From Candidatus Schekmanbacteria bacterium RIFCSPLOWO2_02_FULL_38_14 (GTDB taxonomy: Bacteria; Schekmanbacteria; GWA2-38-11), in assembly GCA_001790855.1 (NCBI GenBank), contig MGDH01000009.1, positions 51,805 to 115,804 on the forward strand: a stretch of 64,000 nt of DNA. Reading direction: 5' to 3'. Below the pieces are notes generated by a model, which ran no database searches, was not told the DNA's origin, and saw only the letters and a program-made list of their open reading frames with translations. This document shows positions 36,957-46,641 of this stretch, piece after piece. A program made the translations under genes and the position numbers. How positions within the stretch are numbered: the first letter of the stretch is position 1; the number at the start of each line of letters is the position of its first letter.

Positions 36957-37958
36957 TTAATTATCATAACTATTATAACCTTTTTCCCTTTTATTGCTTT
37001 TATACCATTGAATCGTGCGAGTTAACCCTTCTTCCGAAGAGTATATCTGTCGGAACCCAGCATTTCTAACTTTATTAGCATTATGTTGTGTTGTCTTATT
37101 CATCTTTGAAATAGCTGCAGTTATTGGAAAATCTATTTTTAAAACTTTTAATAAAAATTCAAAAGGTACCATAGCGTTTAAAATAGGATTAACAGGCAGA
37201 GAATACTTTGGAACTGGTCTTCCCAATAGCTTATAAATCAGATTAGTAAATTCTTTAAAAGATATACTTGGTTCGTCAGCATAATTATAAATTTCTACTC
37301 CATCAAATCCCTTATTAATTAAAAACAATGTAACATCTATCATATTTTCAATATAAGCAGTTGATTTAACATTATCACCCATGCCTATTGGAAAAAACAG
37401 ATGTCTGGCTATTTGACGGATTAATCTATATACATTTCCTTTATTTTTAGGTCCAAAAACCACCGTTGGCCTTATAATTAGTGCACATCTTCCTGTTTTT
37501 TCAGAAACCCATTTTTTTATTAGTTTTTCTGCTTCAAGTTTTGTACTGCCATATATTGTATTGGGTTTTGGTATAGTGTTTTCATCAGTAGGAATATTCT
37601 GGTCACCATAGACAGCAACAGAACTGAAAAAAACAATTTTGTTAATGCCGGTTTCACTCATAGCCTTTAAAATATTTTCTGTTCCAACGACATTAACTTG
37701 ATAGAATTCGTCTTCAGAAATACCAAAAAACCGGTGTTTTGCAGCAAGATGTATGATTAAATCATTTCCTTTTATTGTTTGTAGGACTGTTGAGTAATCA
37801 AGAATATTTCCTTGTATGTAGTTAAATGTATCAAATTCTTTACTGAAATTTGTTTTTTCCTTGATATCTAATATTCGCACATTCCAACCATTTTTATATA
37901 TTTTTTTGCATAAAAAATCTCCTATAAATCCTCCTCCACCTGTGACTAACGTTTTCAT
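36957..37958 (-). CDS. NAD-dependent sugar epimerase/dehydratase
   Basis: About 333 aa from Met 5 of the longer frame (ATG 37958); 37970 is possible. Extended SDR: NAD-binding TGGGGFIGDFL (about 5-15), catalytic YGSTKLEAEKLI (YxxxK), and the substrate pocket VFGPKNKGNVYRLIRQI. Typical for UDP- or GDP-sugar epimerases and reductases feeding glycan synthesis. The exact substrate is not visible. Lies within the all-minus-strand locus. Confidence 0.88.
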   Translation of the reverse strand: MKTLVTGGGGFIGDFLCKKIYKNGWNVRILDIKEKTNFSKEFDTFNYIQGNILDYSTVLQTIKGNDLIIHLAAKHRFFGISEDEFYQVNVVGTENILKAMSETGINKIVFFSSVAVYGDQNIPTDENTIPKPNTIYGSTKLEAEKLIKKWVSEKTGRCALIIRPTVVFGPKNKGNVYRLIRQIARHLFFPIGMGDNVKSTAYIENMIDVTLFLINKGFDGVEIYNYADEPSISFKEFTNLIYKLLGRPVPKYSLPVNPILNAMVPFEFLLKVLKIDFPITAAISKMNKTTQHNANKVRNAGFRQIYSSEEGLTRTIQWYKSNKREKGYNSYDN

Positions 37959-38027
37959 TAAAATTCCCATTTTATTAATAATTTTTATAGACTGATTCTA
38001 TTTTGGTTTTTAAAAAGATAACAATAT

Positions 38028-39161
38028 TTATCTTGTTGTTTCTGCAATTTCCCATACTGAATGGCGTTTACCTCTGAAATAATTTAAAACCCCGATTAAA
38101 GCTGCTGTGTTAATTAGACAAAAGTAGAATGGAACAGAAAATAATCTGCCTGATTTATTTCTTAAAAAAAATCCTACTAAACTGATAAAATAGAAAAACA
38201 ACTGTAAATATAAAGTAATTTTAGAAAATAGTGAATTTAGAAAAAAGTTAGATAATAAAATTACAATTAAAAAGAAAGGTACAAACCATCTAATAAGCTT
38301 ATGAGAAATAAAACAGAATCCCCACATACCTTTAAGCATGTGATATTTTTTCCAATAACGAAGGAAAGCTGTAAGCCCTCTTGTTACAATTCGAGATCTT
38401 CTGTCAAACTCCTCTTTGGGCGATGATGTTGCTTTCTCATAAGCTATTGCTTCAGGTTCAAATACTATTTTATACCCTCTGTCGGCTATTTGAATTGGGT
38501 GTGCTAAATCATTTGCAACATCTAAGTCTAGATTAAAAAATAAATTTTTTCTTATTGCATAAATTGAGCCATTTGCAGCCACTATCGAACCATATTTGCT
38601 TTCAAGCTTCTTTATCATTGACTCATAACGGAAATACAAGCCTTCACCTTTACCAACTGATGTTTTTTTATCTATATATTTCAAGCTCCCTACCACACAG
38701 CCTACTTTTTCGTCAGTAAAATTTCTAACCAACTTTTTAACAGCATCTTCCTTATAAATGCAGTTAGCATCTGTAAAAATTATAATTTTTCCTTCACATC
38801 TTGATATAAATTCATTGATTATAGAATTTTTTCCCTTTCTTATTGTAGATTTATAAAAAGCTACTCTCTTATCTGAAAAATCTCTTACTCTTCTTTCTGT
38901 TGCATCATCTGAACCATCTGATGCAACAACTATTTTCAATTTTTCTTTTGGGTAGTCTAAAGCAAGGCAATTTTCAATTTTGTTCTTAATCACTTTTTCT
39001 TCATTGTAAGCTGGAATAAATAATATTATACTTAAAATAAATTCTTGTTTTGTTAAAGAACTATCTTTTGATGTTAAAACCATAAGAACAAGTGGATATC
39101 CAACATATACATAGAATACTAAAAATACTAAAAACCAAAAAATATACTCAAGCACTATCAT
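38028..39161 (-). CDS. membrane-bound family 2 glycosyltransferase
   Basis: 377 aa: N-terminal helix (about 3-30), GT-A domain with ILFIPAYNEEKVIKNKIENCLALDYP and VVASDGSDDATE (DxD-like), FTDANCIYKEDA, and Q/RxxRW-like segment RRSRIVTRG, then three or four C-terminal helices. Architecture is that of processive or polyprenyl-acceptor GT2 enzymes. Predicted to add sugar at the inner membrane. Confidence 0.9.
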   Translation of the reverse strand: MIVLEYIFWFLVFLVFYVYVGYPLVLMVLTSKDSSLTKQEFILSIILFIPAYNEEKVIKNKIENCLALDYPKEKLKIVVASDGSDDATERRVRDFSDKRVAFYKSTIRKGKNSIINEFISRCEGKIIIFTDANCIYKEDAVKKLVRNFTDEKVGCVVGSLKYIDKKTSVGKGEGLYFRYESMIKKLESKYGSIVAANGSIYAIRKNLFFNLDLDVANDLAHPIQIADRGYKIVFEPEAIAYEKATSSPKEEFDRRSRIVTRGLTAFLRYWKKYHMLKGMWGFCFISHKLIRWFVPFFLIVILLSNFFLNSLFSKITLYLQLFFYFISLVGFFLRNKSGRLFSVPFYFCLINTAALIGVLNYFRGKRHSVWEIAETTR

Positions 39162-39284
39162 CTATTTCTTTTTTTAAGTTAGATTATTATATCAGAAAAA
39201 TTTGGCAAATAACTCTGTATCCCAAGATTCAATGAAAAAAATATTTGATGTAAAAAGTAGAAATAACTTCACAGTTTATTGTTT

Positions 39285-40730
39285 TTAGTTTAATCCAATT
39301 ACAGATTTAATTATTAGTTTTATCTTTCTTAAAACATTTTTAAAAGAACGTATTCCAAAGTGTCCGTGCGCTGCACTCATTCTTGCTTGTAGTACCATCC
39401 CTTTCAGCCTTTTTCTTAAAATTTCTTTTTTGTCAACACCTGGAATTTCCATCTGGACCGTCCATGGATTTTTGACTTGAAGCTCACTTCTGAAAATTTT
39501 GTGTTTAATTGCAATATCATATAGCTTTGAGCCAGGATAAGGGGATGCAATCTGCCATGATATATAATCAAGAAGTCCTTCTTTATACCAAATTTTGGCA
39601 GTTCTTAGTGTATTTTCTACTTCTTCGCTCGTTTCAATCCGTAAGAGACCATCTTCTTCCCACAACTGGTACATCATGAAGAATCCATATATCTTGATAC
39701 TATATTTTTTAAGAGCTTTAAGTATATCATACATCTTTGGAACAGTTGTATATTTCCCTATACCATCAAGGACTCTTTGGTTAATGCTTTCAATACCTAA
39801 ATGAACAAGCCAGAAATTTGCTAAAGATATTGCTTTTGCAAGATTGTCATCAATGTTGTGAAGAAAAAGATTGCACTGGAAAAAAAGATCATTGCGTTTA
39901 ATTTTTTCTAATTCATTCATTAAACTTAAACACCACTTATAATCTGCATTCAATTCATCAGATCTGATATAAATTTCCCTTATCCCTCTGTTATAAAGCA
40001 TTTCTATTTCTTCAACTATTTTTTGGGGTGACCTGAGTCTTACCCTTGGATAACCTGACCTCCAAACAGGGTTTGAACAGAATACGCAATTCCATGGGCA
40101 ACCCCTTGAAGCAAGTATTGCTGTACTTGGAGATTTTTTTCTGTAAAGGTTACCTCTATATTTTGAAAAATCAACAAGCCCCCAATCAGGGAAAGAAATA
40201 TCATCAAGGTTTTTAACGAAATCTCTCTTCTCTGAAAAAACAATTTCTCCATTATTTTTAAATGCTATGCCTGGAATAGAGAACCTATCTTCTTTCCTTT
40301 TTGCAAATGCTTCAAGGAACGAAGTGAATGTTATTTCTCCTTCTCCAACAGCACAGAAATCTGCAGGAGAATCCCTTAAGACTTCTTCATAATTCAAAGT
40401 AGGATGTACTCCGCCACATAAAATTGGCAGATTAGGCATTTCTCTTTTTAGGGCTCTTATAGTTTTAAATGCTCCTTCTCGTAGAAGCGAGACAAATGAT
40501 AAACCATAAAGATCAGGATTTATTTCTTTTATTCTTTTTATGTGGCCTTCCAAATCGCAAAATCCTTCCAAATAGTAAAACTCAAAAATGTCAGGAAGAA
40601 TTCCTTTTGAGATAAGTTTTTTTGCATAACCAACGAGATATAAAATCCCCAAATTAGGGTATGCTAAATCATATCCACCTGCTATCTGTGGTGGATCTGC
40701 AAGTAAGATCTTGAATTTAGAAGCTCCCAT
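39285..40730 (-). CDS. B12-binding radical SAM enzyme
   Basis: 481 aa. N-terminal cobalamin-binding domain (about 10-140: LLADPPQIAGGYDLAYPNLGILYLVGYAKK, LCGGVHPTLNYEEVL), then radical SAM core with CxxxCxxC in RGCPWNCVFCSN (about 205-218) and a C-terminal extension. GAGGTGA precedes ATG. Such class B enzymes perform methylations or rearrangements at unactivated carbons, as in BchE, HpnP and HpnR. Within a glycan locus it might modify a sugar or lipid carrier, but the reaction is unknown. No SAM-dependent partner is adjacent. Confidence 0.88.
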   Translation of the reverse strand: MGASKFKILLADPPQIAGGYDLAYPNLGILYLVGYAKKLISKGILPDIFEFYYLEGFCDLEGHIKRIKEINPDLYGLSFVSLLREGAFKTIRALKREMPNLPILCGGVHPTLNYEEVLRDSPADFCAVGEGEITFTSFLEAFAKRKEDRFSIPGIAFKNNGEIVFSEKRDFVKNLDDISFPDWGLVDFSKYRGNLYRKKSPSTAILASRGCPWNCVFCSNPVWRSGYPRVRLRSPQKIVEEIEMLYNRGIREIYIRSDELNADYKWCLSLMNELEKIKRNDLFFQCNLFLHNIDDNLAKAISLANFWLVHLGIESINQRVLDGIGKYTTVPKMYDILKALKKYSIKIYGFFMMYQLWEEDGLLRIETSEEVENTLRTAKIWYKEGLLDYISWQIASPYPGSKLYDIAIKHKIFRSELQVKNPWTVQMEIPGVDKKEILRKRLKGMVLQARMSAAHGHFGIRSFKNVLRKIKLIIKSVIGLN

Positions 40731-40756
40731 AGATTCACCTCTTTTTATTTCTTTAC

Positions 40757-41884
40757 TTATAGCTCATAAATTCTCTCTGTTTCCTTAACCATTCGTTCTG
40801 CTGTATAATTTTCCAAAACCCTTTTTCTTCCTTTTTCCCCAAAACTATTTCGTAAGTTATCATCTTTTAAAAGCGTAAGGATTTTATCCGCTAACTGGAT
40901 TGGGTCATTAGGAGGCACTATAAATCCCGTTACACCATCCTCAACAACCTCAGAGTTTCCTCCTGCATCTGTTACAACACAGGATTTTTTTGCAGCCATT
41001 GCCTCCAGAATGGCTATGGAAAACCCCTCTCTCAATGAGGACAGAACAAAGATATCCATAAACTGCAATAGTTCCGGAATATCAGTTCGAACCCCAGAAA
41101 AGATAACCTTTTCTTTAATTTCAAGCTTCTTTGCTAAGTTTTCAAGTTCATTCCTCAGAGGCCCATTCCCTACGATGAGAAAAGCAACATCCTTGTATTG
41201 ATCTGATAGAATTTTTGCAGCTTCAATAAAATACCTTTGGCCCTTTTGAAGAGTAAGGTTTCCCACATTTCCTACGATTTTAGATCCCTCTTCTATAAAA
41301 AATTCCTTATAAAATCTTCCCTTGTTAATCTCTTTCGCTAAATATAAATCTGGATCAATTCCATTGTAAATAGTTATATATCTCCCTCTGCCAAAAATCC
41401 CCTTTTTCTGATTAGATACTCTTACCCTCTCGCATACTGAAATAATCTTTTTGTTAAGCAAGCCCAGTATGTTGCTGATGACAGAAAAAAGAAGCCCTTT
41501 TTTATAAAACTGATTCTGCACTGTATGGTCTGTCCTTATTCTATTCTTTACCCCAGAAAGAAGGGCAGCCACTATAAACCAGTTATTCACGACGAAATTG
41601 TGGGAATGAATTATATCTATCTTTTCCCTTTTTATAAATTTTATAAGTTTTATCAAAAAGAGAAGAGGAAAGATTTTTTGTTTATTAAACATAAAAGTTT
41701 TAACATTAAATTTTTTTATTTCCTCCTCTAACTCTCCTCCACTTGTCAGAGAACAGATAATCGGTTCAAACCTGCTCCTATCATGGTAGCGGGCATAGTA
41801 AGACACTATCTTCTCTGCACCTCCCATTTTAAAGGAGTATACGCCATGCAATACCTTTCTCTTTGATAACTTATTTTTTCCCAA
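40757..41884 (-). CDS. glycosyltransferase family 4
   Basis: 375 aa, GT-B. N-terminal domain KVLHGVYSFKMGGAEKIVSYY (about 9-29), IHSHNFVVNNWF; donor-binding VGNLTLQKGQRYFIEAA and the E-x7-E motif SLREGFSIAILEAMAAKKSCVV (about 285-306). Likely retaining, cytoplasmic, adding a hexose or HexNAc from a nucleotide sugar. It follows the next GT4 gene by 3 bp. Sister of 41888-43000 (similar layout and shared motifs), suggesting duplication. Confidence 0.92.
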   Translation of the reverse strand: MGKNKLSKRKVLHGVYSFKMGGAEKIVSYYARYHDRSRFEPIICSLTSGGELEEEIKKFNVKTFMFNKQKIFPLLFLIKLIKFIKREKIDIIHSHNFVVNNWFIVAALLSGVKNRIRTDHTVQNQFYKKGLLFSVISNILGLLNKKIISVCERVRVSNQKKGIFGRGRYITIYNGIDPDLYLAKEINKGRFYKEFFIEEGSKIVGNVGNLTLQKGQRYFIEAAKILSDQYKDVAFLIVGNGPLRNELENLAKKLEIKEKVIFSGVRTDIPELLQFMDIFVLSSLREGFSIAILEAMAAKKSCVVTDAGGNSEVVEDGVTGFIVPPNDPIQLADKILTLLKDDNLRNSFGEKGRKRVLENYTAERMVKETERIYEL

Positions 41885-41887
41885 TTT

Positions 41888-43000
41888 TTAGCTTATCTCT
41901 CCTCTCAGAAGATCTTCGTAAATCCTCATATAGTCTGAAACCATTCTTGAAATTGAAAAGTTTTCTAAAACCGATTTCTTTGCCATTTCACCAAGCTTTC
42001 TTGCCATGCACTTGTCTTCAAGCAGAAAAATAACTTTCTCAGCAAGTGTCTGCCAGTTTCCCGGAGGCACAAGGAAACCATTAACACCGTCTTTTATCAA
42101 CTTAGGGTTGCCACCAACATCTGAAGCAATAATAGGCCTTCCAGAAGCCATTGCTTCAAGCAGAGCTATAGAAGTCCCCTCAGATCTTGATGGAAGAAGA
42201 TAGATATCTAAAATTGATAGAATCTCCGCCACATCACCTCTAAGACCTAAAAAAATAATATAACTTTCTAAATTCAACTCCTTTATCAGTTCCTGAAGCT
42301 CTTCTCTGTACTGAATATCTTTAGGTCTTATAGCGTCCCCTAATATTAGGAGCTTTCCATCTTTGTATATACTGAAAATTTTTTGAGCTGCTTTTATGAG
42401 AAGATCATATCCCTTTACTGGTTTTATGTTTCCAACAGCTCCTATCAATGGAAAAGCAGACAGCAAATTAAGTTCTCTCTTTTTTGAAGAAGAACGGTTA
42501 TTATTATCAAATTTTTTGATATCTATCCCATTGTAAACCGTTAAGACCTTCTTTCCTTTAATTACTTTACAAAACTCATCTTTCAAAAAATCTGAAACTG
42601 CTATTATCCTATCTCCAAATCTTGCTAAAAACCTGTAGGCAAATCTTCTTTTCCTAGATCTTAAACAATCCATTCCGTGAATAGTCATAATAATTTTACA
42701 CCTTGTCAATTTCGCAGTTATAAAACCATAAAAATTATTAACGAAAAGATGAGAATGGATTATGTTGATTTTTTCTCGTTTCACAAGTTTCATTAATGCT
42801 CTGATGTAATGAAAAATATTTTTATCTTTTTTGCTTATAATCTCACAAGGCACCTCTCTCAATTCCTTTTCAAATCTACCTCCTTCTCTTGAACAGATAT
42901 AAACATCAACTCCCCTCTTTCTTAGTTCTTGGGAGAGGTCTTTAACAACCGTTTCTGCTCCTCCCAAATGAAGATTCCCTATCATCTGAAGAACTCTCAA
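41888..43000 (-). CDS. glycosyltransferase family 4
   Basis: 370 aa from TTG with AGGGGA 4-5 nt upstream (the first Met codon would be residue 6). GT-B features: VLQMIGNLHLGGAETVVKDLSQ, IHSHLFVNNFYG, MTIHGMD, VGNIKPVKGYDLLIKAA and SRSEGTSIALLEAMASGRPIIASDVGG. Very like its downstream neighbour in order of motifs. Predicted cytoplasmic sugar transferase of exopolysaccharide assembly. Confidence 0.92.
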   Translation of the reverse strand: MRVLQMIGNLHLGGAETVVKDLSQELRKRGVDVYICSREGGRFEKELREVPCEIISKKDKNIFHYIRALMKLVKREKINIIHSHLFVNNFYGFITAKLTRCKIIMTIHGMDCLRSRKRRFAYRFLARFGDRIIAVSDFLKDEFCKVIKGKKVLTVYNGIDIKKFDNNNRSSSKKRELNLLSAFPLIGAVGNIKPVKGYDLLIKAAQKIFSIYKDGKLLILGDAIRPKDIQYREELQELIKELNLESYIIFLGLRGDVAEILSILDIYLLPSRSEGTSIALLEAMASGRPIIASDVGGNPKLIKDGVNGFLVPPGNWQTLAEKVIFLLEDKCMARKLGEMAKKSVLENFSISRMVSDYMRIYEDLLRGEIS

Positions 43001-43018
43001 ACTTTCCCCTTTAAAAAA

Positions 43019-44971
43019 TTATTTTTCCTCTACAAACTTCATCTTTATGAGGAGAGAACTTACTTTAAAAATCCCTTTCGGCTTTTTTCTGAACCTGATC
43101 CCATTCCATCCTTTTTTAAGCCATGATTTATCGATAGGAATCGGTTCAAATGTATAATCCTTCCAGTTGAAATCTTTGCCTCTTCCTTCTGGCAGAGGAA
43201 TTGGACCTTTCCCGTTTATAAAGAATTCTCCTTCGTTAAGGTTATCTGCATCAAACAATGTCAATATTATAAAAGCCCTTCTCGTTTTTCCTGGATCAAT
43301 ATCTACAAAAACAGCAGTTCCTTTTTCACTAAGTCCATCACTTTTGGTAAAATCTAAATCTCCAGAAAGTCCTGAAAAATCCTTTTCCTCTTCATGGATC
43401 TTTGGAAAAAGATCTGATTTATATTCGAGTTGTAAAGTGATTTTTGTTACCTTAAAGATTCCGCCTTTATTCTTGATAAATTTTATCTCATTTTCACCAT
43501 TTTTAAGCCAATTTTTTCCAATCGCAATTGAGTCAAACTCAAAATCCTTCCAGTTAAAACTTTTTCCTTTTCCCCACGGTAGGTCTAATGGTCCATTTCC
43601 ATTTATGAATATCTTCCCTTCAGATGGATTATCCGCATCAAAAAGAGATAAAAGAATAAAAGCCTTTTCTGCTTTTTTTAGATCAACGTCTATCGGGATA
43701 TTCATTTGCCCTTCATCAGGACCTGCTTTTTTAGTAAAATCCAGAAGACCAAAGCCATGAAACTCTATCTTTTTATTTTCTAACAGAAGTTTTACATCTT
43801 TTTTTAATAAGATATCACCTTCTCTTGCTTTAAAAACAATCTCTTTTACTATTGTTCCATCTCGTGTTTTATACTCTTCAGAAAGTAATATATTCTTAGA
43901 AGAGATATTAGGATTAACAATTACTAAACCATTAGTAAATTTTCTAAAGACCGCTCCATCTTGTTGATAATAATTGCCATTAGGTTTTCCTAAGTCGAGT
44001 TCATAAAATGGATACCAAATCATCCCTTTAAAATTGTATCCTTTCATATAAGAAAAATATGCATTATCACCCTCTTTTACCAAGAGATAAGAACAGTAAA
44101 GTCTCAAAGCATCGGCCTCTTTTTTCCCAATGGCAACAGGAATAGAAATTTTATTTCTCTTGTTAATTACACTGATTATGTCTATTCCCTCCTTAAAGTC
44201 CTTAAAATAGAAATTGCCATTGTTAAGCCAATTCTCATCCATTGCTCCATCACATGTCGCAAGGTATTTAAGACTATTTTCAGTATCATATCCACGAACC
44301 TGATTGAAAACTAAAATCCTTTTACCTATTGCCTCCTTTATAGCCTTCAGAAAATCTACAGAAATCTTCCACCATTTTTCCTTATTCATACCGATAGGGG
44401 TAGCGGATGAAAATTCACGGAAATCAGAGCCATAGGGATAATTTACCCATACATTATCCAAAAAGATTCCATCATAACCATTACTTACAAGCTCTGCCGC
44501 CAGTTTACTATAAAATTCTTGAAACCCTTTATTTTCTATATCAAGACCAAACCTTTCTTCTTTTTTATTAAGATACACCCTTACCCTCCTGCCATTTTCA
44601 TCATGAAAAAACCAATTTTCATGAGAACTTATTTCCTTCCATTCTTTATACATCCTAAAGCCCTTACTGTTTTTATTCATATTTTGCTTATAAATCTTTT
44701 CCATATTGGAGACATCAAAAGGACTCATATAGGCAAGGATTATAAGATTTTTTTTATTATCTTTAAGAATGGCCGGAGGGTTTGGGTACCAATATGAATC
44801 TAGGATAACTAGATCAAGTTTTTTTGCCATTTCTTTGAATTGCTCATCAGAATATTTGCCAAAGCAGTAGCCAAAAAATCTTGCAAATTTAGGGTCTGCA
44901 GAATAACTCGGCAATCTCAATAAACAAAAGCAAATAAAGATAACATAGATTATAACCCTCTTATTATTCAT
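43019..44971 (-). CDS. secreted glycosyl-hydrolase-like protein with duplicated C-terminal module
   Basis: 650 aa with a signal peptide (residues 5-24). Residues ~30-410 look like a TIM-barrel hydrolase of the GHL15/hypothetical glycosidase type: FARFFGYCFGKYSDEQFKEMAKKLDLVILDSYW, GYDGIFLDNVW (putative catalytic Asp), LVFNQVRGYDTENSL, and DGAMDENWLNNGN. Residues ~425-535 and ~545-645 are two similar beta modules, each containing ILxLFDADN, INGxGP, GKxFNWKDxxF and NWLKNGxNxIxF/KSWLKKGWNGIRF, so an internal duplication. A secreted enzyme in a polymer locus could trim or modify the exported glycan. The family label is from memory of the sequence pattern, not a search. Confidence 0.75.
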   Translation of the reverse strand: MNNKRVIIYVIFICFCLLRLPSYSADPKFARFFGYCFGKYSDEQFKEMAKKLDLVILDSYWYPNPPAILKDNKKNLIILAYMSPFDVSNMEKIYKQNMNKNSKGFRMYKEWKEISSHENWFFHDENGRRVRVYLNKKEERFGLDIENKGFQEFYSKLAAELVSNGYDGIFLDNVWVNYPYGSDFREFSSATPIGMNKEKWWKISVDFLKAIKEAIGKRILVFNQVRGYDTENSLKYLATCDGAMDENWLNNGNFYFKDFKEGIDIISVINKRNKISIPVAIGKKEADALRLYCSYLLVKEGDNAYFSYMKGYNFKGMIWYPFYELDLGKPNGNYYQQDGAVFRKFTNGLVIVNPNISSKNILLSEEYKTRDGTIVKEIVFKAREGDILLKKDVKLLLENKKIEFHGFGLLDFTKKAGPDEGQMNIPIDVDLKKAEKAFILLSLFDADNPSEGKIFINGNGPLDLPWGKGKSFNWKDFEFDSIAIGKNWLKNGENEIKFIKNKGGIFKVTKITLQLEYKSDLFPKIHEEEKDFSGLSGDLDFTKSDGLSEKGTAVFVDIDPGKTRRAFIILTLFDADNLNEGEFFINGKGPIPLPEGRGKDFNWKDYTFEPIPIDKSWLKKGWNGIRFRKKPKGIFKVSSLLIKMKFVEEK

Positions 44972-45222
44972 AAATCGCCCATCTTCCTAAAAAAACAGAG
45001 CCTCTTTTTTTGAAAACTAACAACTTATAATTTTATAAAAGAAATTTATTCTTCATAGTGTTAGCTTTTTGAAAAAATCAATATATGGTTTTGCTCCATT
45101 ATAAATTTATTTTAGCTTCCCCAGAAGTAAACGTCAAAGGCTTCTGAATATAAACATCATACAGCTTCGATAGTCAATTTTTGTGAGAAAATGAGACGCA
45201 ACAAAGTAGGTAATACGTCACT
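44972..45222. other. short gap without recognised features
   Basis: About 250 bp, AT-rich. A weak inverted repeat (CAGAAG/CTTCTG, 45123-45147 region) is the only structure seen; no convincing promoter or terminator. Confidence 0.3.
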
Positions 45223-46455
45223 TTAATATATAATATTTTCATAGAAAATATTATAAAGTTTTTCAATATTTTTATTAAAGTCAAATTTATCCTCAACTGT
45301 TTTCCGAGCATTAAAAATTATTTCCTTTCTTGCAACCGTATTGCAACTTAAATATTTAATAGCTTCAATTATTTCTTGAGGAGATTTCTCGTTAACTAAA
45401 ATTCCATTTGTTTTGTCAACTATTAGCTCATTTTCAACTACTGATAACCTAGTTGTTATCACTGGCAGACCTGTAGCCATTGCCTCAATTAAAACATTTG
45501 GTATGCCAAACTGATATTTCCTGATAGCAGGTAGCACAAATATATTTGAGTTTCTATAATACTCAATTACCTCATCATATGGAAGAGCTCCAGTGATTAT
45601 TACATTATCTTCTAAACCGTATTTTTTGATTTTATCTTTTATTTGATTCATCAAAGACCCTTGCCCAATAATAATCGTTTGGAAATTATTATTACACTGC
45701 TTTAATAAGCGACATGCTTCAATTAGATAAATGTGACCTTTTAACTTTTCAATCCTCCCAACAGAAAGAATCTTTAAGTTGCTAAAGTCTCTTTTTTCTA
45801 TAAATTGAAATATATCTAATTTAATCCCATGATAACTTAAAAATATATCTTTATTTACAGTTTCACGGAAGCACTTGCTAAGATACTTTACATTTTCTCC
45901 GGTGCAGGTTATCATAAAGCTAGATCCTTTTATCTTTTCCCCGAGCATTGTAGTATCTGCATAAATATCAGTCGCATGTCCTGCAAAACTATATGGAATT
46001 TTAGTAAGTATCTTGATAATATATGCTGTTAATGTTGGATAAGTTGCATGCATTGCATGAATATGAGTGATATTTTCTTTTTTTATTTTGTATGCGTAAT
46101 AAACACTTTTAGGGAATAGAATCAGATTTTTTATAAAAGTAATCCACCCCCCTTTTACGCTATTTTTGATAACAGATATTAGTGCTTGAAAATATTTTTT
46201 GGGGTTGGTCAAAATAAAATATATGTTGCTCATAACAACTCTCATAGAAAATAGATATCCACATCTGATAACTTGGATTTTTTGTTCAATCTCCAATGCA
46301 TCAGACTGAATTTTTTCCCATTTCTTATTCTTAAGTGAAAAAATTATAATGGGCATACCTTTCTTCATTAATCCATTAATTTCTCTTGATAAATAGGTTT
46401 CAGAAATTGATGGGAATCTTGAAAATATAAAAGCAATTTTTTTATCTAAGCTCAT
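45223..46455 (-). CDS. glycosyltransferase family 4, WcaL-like
   Basis: About 410 aa from Met at 46455 (MSLDKKIAFIFSRFPSISETYLSREI); the frame is open to 46548, but the extra 31 residues look unlike a GT4 start and no Shine-Dalgarno is obvious. GT-B motifs: IHAMHATYPTLTAYII, FAGHATDIYAD, LSVGRIEKLKGHIYLIEA, and RKYQFGIPNVLIEAMATGLPVITT (E-x7-E). The FSRFPSISETYL opening is typical of colanic-acid-type WcaL/AmsK enzymes, which act on lipid-linked intermediates. Confidence 0.88.
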   Translation of the reverse strand: MSLDKKIAFIFSRFPSISETYLSREINGLMKKGMPIIIFSLKNKKWEKIQSDALEIEQKIQVIRCGYLFSMRVVMSNIYFILTNPKKYFQALISVIKNSVKGGWITFIKNLILFPKSVYYAYKIKKENITHIHAMHATYPTLTAYIIKILTKIPYSFAGHATDIYADTTMLGEKIKGSSFMITCTGENVKYLSKCFRETVNKDIFLSYHGIKLDIFQFIEKRDFSNLKILSVGRIEKLKGHIYLIEACRLLKQCNNNFQTIIIGQGSLMNQIKDKIKKYGLEDNVIITGALPYDEVIEYYRNSNIFVLPAIRKYQFGIPNVLIEAMATGLPVITTRLSVVENELIVDKTNGILVNEKSPQEIIEAIKYLSCNTVARKEIIFNARKTVEDKFDFNKNIEKLYNIFYENIIY

Positions 46456-46641
46456 GTTGTCTTTTTGTATTTGACTATTCTTTTGTTTCAAAATCATTTT
46501 TTTCATTAATAGAAAAAATGTTCCTATTACTTTAATATGACAAATCAAGAAAACAATCAGTTGTCAATAAATTCCAAGATTTTTATCAATGTTTTAAAAC
46601 CTAATTCTGAATTTGAAAAATATTGTTGGAAAATATCCTCC

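Noticed and set aside
43167-43760. 197-codon open frame antisense to the glycosidase-like gene
   Set aside because: It covers the duplicated C-terminal modules on the opposite strand; serine/proline/phenylalanine-rich shadow translation without homology.
44972-45222. Terminator hairpin in the gap
   Set aside because: Six-base arms with a 13-nt loop and no T-run on either strand.
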